The notes beneath the pieces were generated by a model. It saw only the letters and a list, made by a program, of their open reading frames with translations, ran no database searches and was not told where the DNA came from. From assembly GCF_000515335.1 (NCBI RefSeq), contig NZ_KI911563.1, positions 2,714,189 to 2,778,188 on the forward strand: DNA of 64,000 bases, given 5' to 3'. The translations under genes were made by a program, and so were the position numbers. Each line of letters begins with the position of its first letter. Positions within the stretch are counted from its first letter, which is position 1. This document shows, in pieces, positions 62,281 through 64,000 of the stretch. The DNA is from Cohnella panacarvi Gsoil 349. GTDB taxonomy: Bacteria; Bacillota; Bacilli; Paenibacillales; Paenibacillaceae.

Positions 62281-63489
62281 TCAACGATTCAGTCGCGGAT
62301 ATCTGCTAGATGAATTCCACAGCAAATAAGAAGGGTAACCGGCCTCCGCAGCAGCCGAAATTTGCTCGCGCACTTGCTTCGTTCCGTATGACTGATGCGC
62401 ACGAAGCCAAGACGCGGAGAAGCTTTGCAGCCATGGCCGCACTTTAGCCGTATCGATTCCTTTCGCCTTCAATTGTTCGTTCCTTCGACTAATATCCATA
62501 AGAGCGTGGGCGATAATCGGCCTAGGCGATAAATCAGGGTGCTTCACTCCCCAAATTCCGTCCGAATAGTGCGAAGGGTAAACCATCGGCGAGATCACGT
62601 CGACTTCCTTAACGATGGTTGCCCAGTTCTGACCGATGCCCATATCGCCGTTCGAGGAACCGACAAGTCCGAACACGTCGGCGGACACCCTTACGCCGGC
62701 TTTGTGCAATCTGATCGATGCCCGGTGCAGAAACTTGCCAATCGCGTCGCTTTTGGACCAACGCTTGGGATTCGCGTAGGCGACTTCTTGGTCGACTTTC
62801 TTCTCGTTTTCCGGAAAACGCACATAATCGAACTGGATCTCGTCGAACCCGATTTGGGCCGCATGCTCCGCAATCTTCAGCGGATATTCCCATGCTTCCT
62901 GGCGATAGGGGTCGATCCACGGGGTACCGCTCTTGTCGGTCCACGTGCGGCCGTTCTTACGCTTTATGCTCCATGCAGGTACGGCGCGAGCAAGCTCCGG
63001 ATTTTTGAACGTAACGATTCGAGCGATCGTGTAAATGCGATGTTGCTTCAGCTTCTTCACGAGATTGGCGATCTGCCCTGCGGAGCGAGTCTTCGCGATG
63101 GTGAACGACTTGGATTTCGCCGACTTCGGCAGTGCCGTTAAAGTCATGCCGCTGTTAACGTCCACGACTACCGCGTTAAGCTCTGTCTTGTCCACGAGAT
63201 CGATAAGCTCGTCCATCCGCTTGCTGCGCGCTACGTGAGACGAAACGTAAATTCCTCTTATCGGTTCGGCCGGCCTACGCAAAATGACCTTTTCGGAGTC
63301 CTCGGCAGTTGAGATCGCCGTATCGTCAGCATGCTGCGTCTGTGGAGCTTTGGACGTCGTCGATTGAGGCACGGGTTTGACCATTGGCAGCTTGAGCTCG
63401 TGCGTAGAATCAGTATTCGCGGACGCGCAGCCGCTCAATAGGAGAACCATTGCCATGCTTACTATCGTTGTTCTTAGGCATTCCCGCAT
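62281..63489 (-). CDS. Lipoprotein with DUF4015 glycoside-hydrolase-like barrel
   Basis: 402 residues from ATG 63489, behind GGGAGGTG at 13 bases; the open frame upstream reaches into the rRNA terminator and is not used. Lipobox VLLLSGC. A linker, then a TIM-barrel-like domain (about 85-390): PIRGIYVSSHVARSKRMDEL, LNAVVVDVNSGMTLT, GFDEIQFDYVRFPE and VDVISPMVYPSHYS. This is DUF4015, a putative polysaccharide-processing enzyme. The Asp and Glu in the FDEIQFDYVRFPE block are candidate catalytic residues. It is a membrane-anchored surface protein. Confidence 0.9.
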   Translation of the reverse strand: MRECLRTTIVSMAMVLLLSGCASANTDSTHELKLPMVKPVPQSTTSKAPQTQHADDTAISTAEDSEKVILRRPAEPIRGIYVSSHVARSKRMDELIDLVDKTELNAVVVDVNSGMTLTALPKSAKSKSFTIAKTRSAGQIANLVKKLKQHRIYTIARIVTFKNPELARAVPAWSIKRKNGRTWTDKSGTPWIDPYRQEAWEYPLKIAEHAAQIGFDEIQFDYVRFPENEKKVDQEVAYANPKRWSKSDAIGKFLHRASIRLHKAGVRVSADVFGLVGSSNGDMGIGQNWATIVKEVDVISPMVYPSHYSDGIWGVKHPDLSPRPIIAHALMDISRRNEQLKAKGIDTAKVRPWLQSFSASWLRAHQSYGTKQVREQISAAAEAGYPSYLLWNSSSRYPRLNR

Positions 63490-63602
63490 GGCGAGTAGAT
63501 GACACCTCCCGCAAGTGAAGATTGCTTGTAGTGTTTGCATAGGCGGTTGATGTTGTGAGTTGGAGTTAGTGGGATTGCAGGCGGGGAAACCCATACTTGA
63601 GA

Positions 63603-63640
63603 GATAAAAACAAAAAACCACCGGTAGCGGTGGTAAGGTG
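63603..63640 (-). terminator. Terminator of the rRNA operon
   Basis: On the minus strand ACCACCG-CTAC-CGGTGGT is followed by TTTTTTGTTTTT. It lies about 90 bp behind the 23S 3' end, with no 5S gene in between. Confidence 0.85.
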
Positions 63641-63725
63641 TGCATATGTAGGCTTGCGCCTTGAAAACTGGATGCGAAACAAAGCGTTGGTGAAAGTTTG
63701 AAACATTTTGGCCATCCGTGTCATT

Positions 63726-64000
<275 letters not shown>

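Overview
The window looks like a chromosomal segment of a spore-forming Gram-positive of the Paenibacillaceae (Paenibacillus/Cohnella type). The evidence is the GC-rich core, AGGAGG-type ribosome binding sites with frequent GTG and TTG starts, several S-layer-homology (SLH) proteins, a spore protein (SspP), a Spo0E-like phosphatase, and the near-origin order rRNA - guaB - dacA - pdxS - pdxT - serS - tRNA-Ser, read on the minus strand from the right edge. The assignment to family is by inference from these features; the species cannot be named.

Left part (1-9560) is AT-rich and accessory. After a truncated AraC regulator it carries three cargo modules: a zinc-finger/OB protein with a PD-(D/E)XK nuclease-like protein (1663-3950), a large Mrr-like/nSTAND3 NTPase (5140-7482), and a DUF3800 protein beside a tandem structured RNA (8081-9202). 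Diverged copies of the 3' end of the adjacent rhodanese-type sulfurtransferase gene (9560-10420) lie between the modules, which points to repeated insertion at that gene end. No recombinase is visible.

The middle (10600-32600) holds surface and transport genes: a beta/gamma-crystallin-like protein, an RCC1/SLH protein, a YidC paralogue, an MFS transporter, an ABC exporter, then a five-gene operon behind a cobalamin riboswitch and terminator (27270 down to 19948). This operon encodes an SLH-anchored protein with transcobalamin-like architecture, a lipoprotein with the same C-terminal domain, and a complete ECF transporter (T, fused A-A', S). It reads as a surface B12-capture and uptake system. 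It is followed by motAB and a racemase / Mur-ligase-like / ATP-grasp operon that probably makes or modifies a D-amino-acid peptide.

The right part (32799-64000) contains a possible cell-wall hydrolase beside an 11-copy 51-bp repeat array, a DnaA-box hairpin and tadA, a two-component system with an antimicrobial-peptide type ABC exporter, a LacI regulator, an ECF sigma/anti-sigma pair, nfeD-like/floT under a SigW-like promoter, an SLH protein, yebC, mntH with two MntR boxes, tRNA-Arg, tRNA-Pro and tRNA-Ser genes, a spore gene operon, the serS-pdxTS-dacA-guaB block, a DUF4015 lipoprotein, and the 3' end of a 23S rRNA gene. Four unrelated short tandem-repeat arrays (periods 51, 45, 51 and 41 bp) sit between or inside genes.
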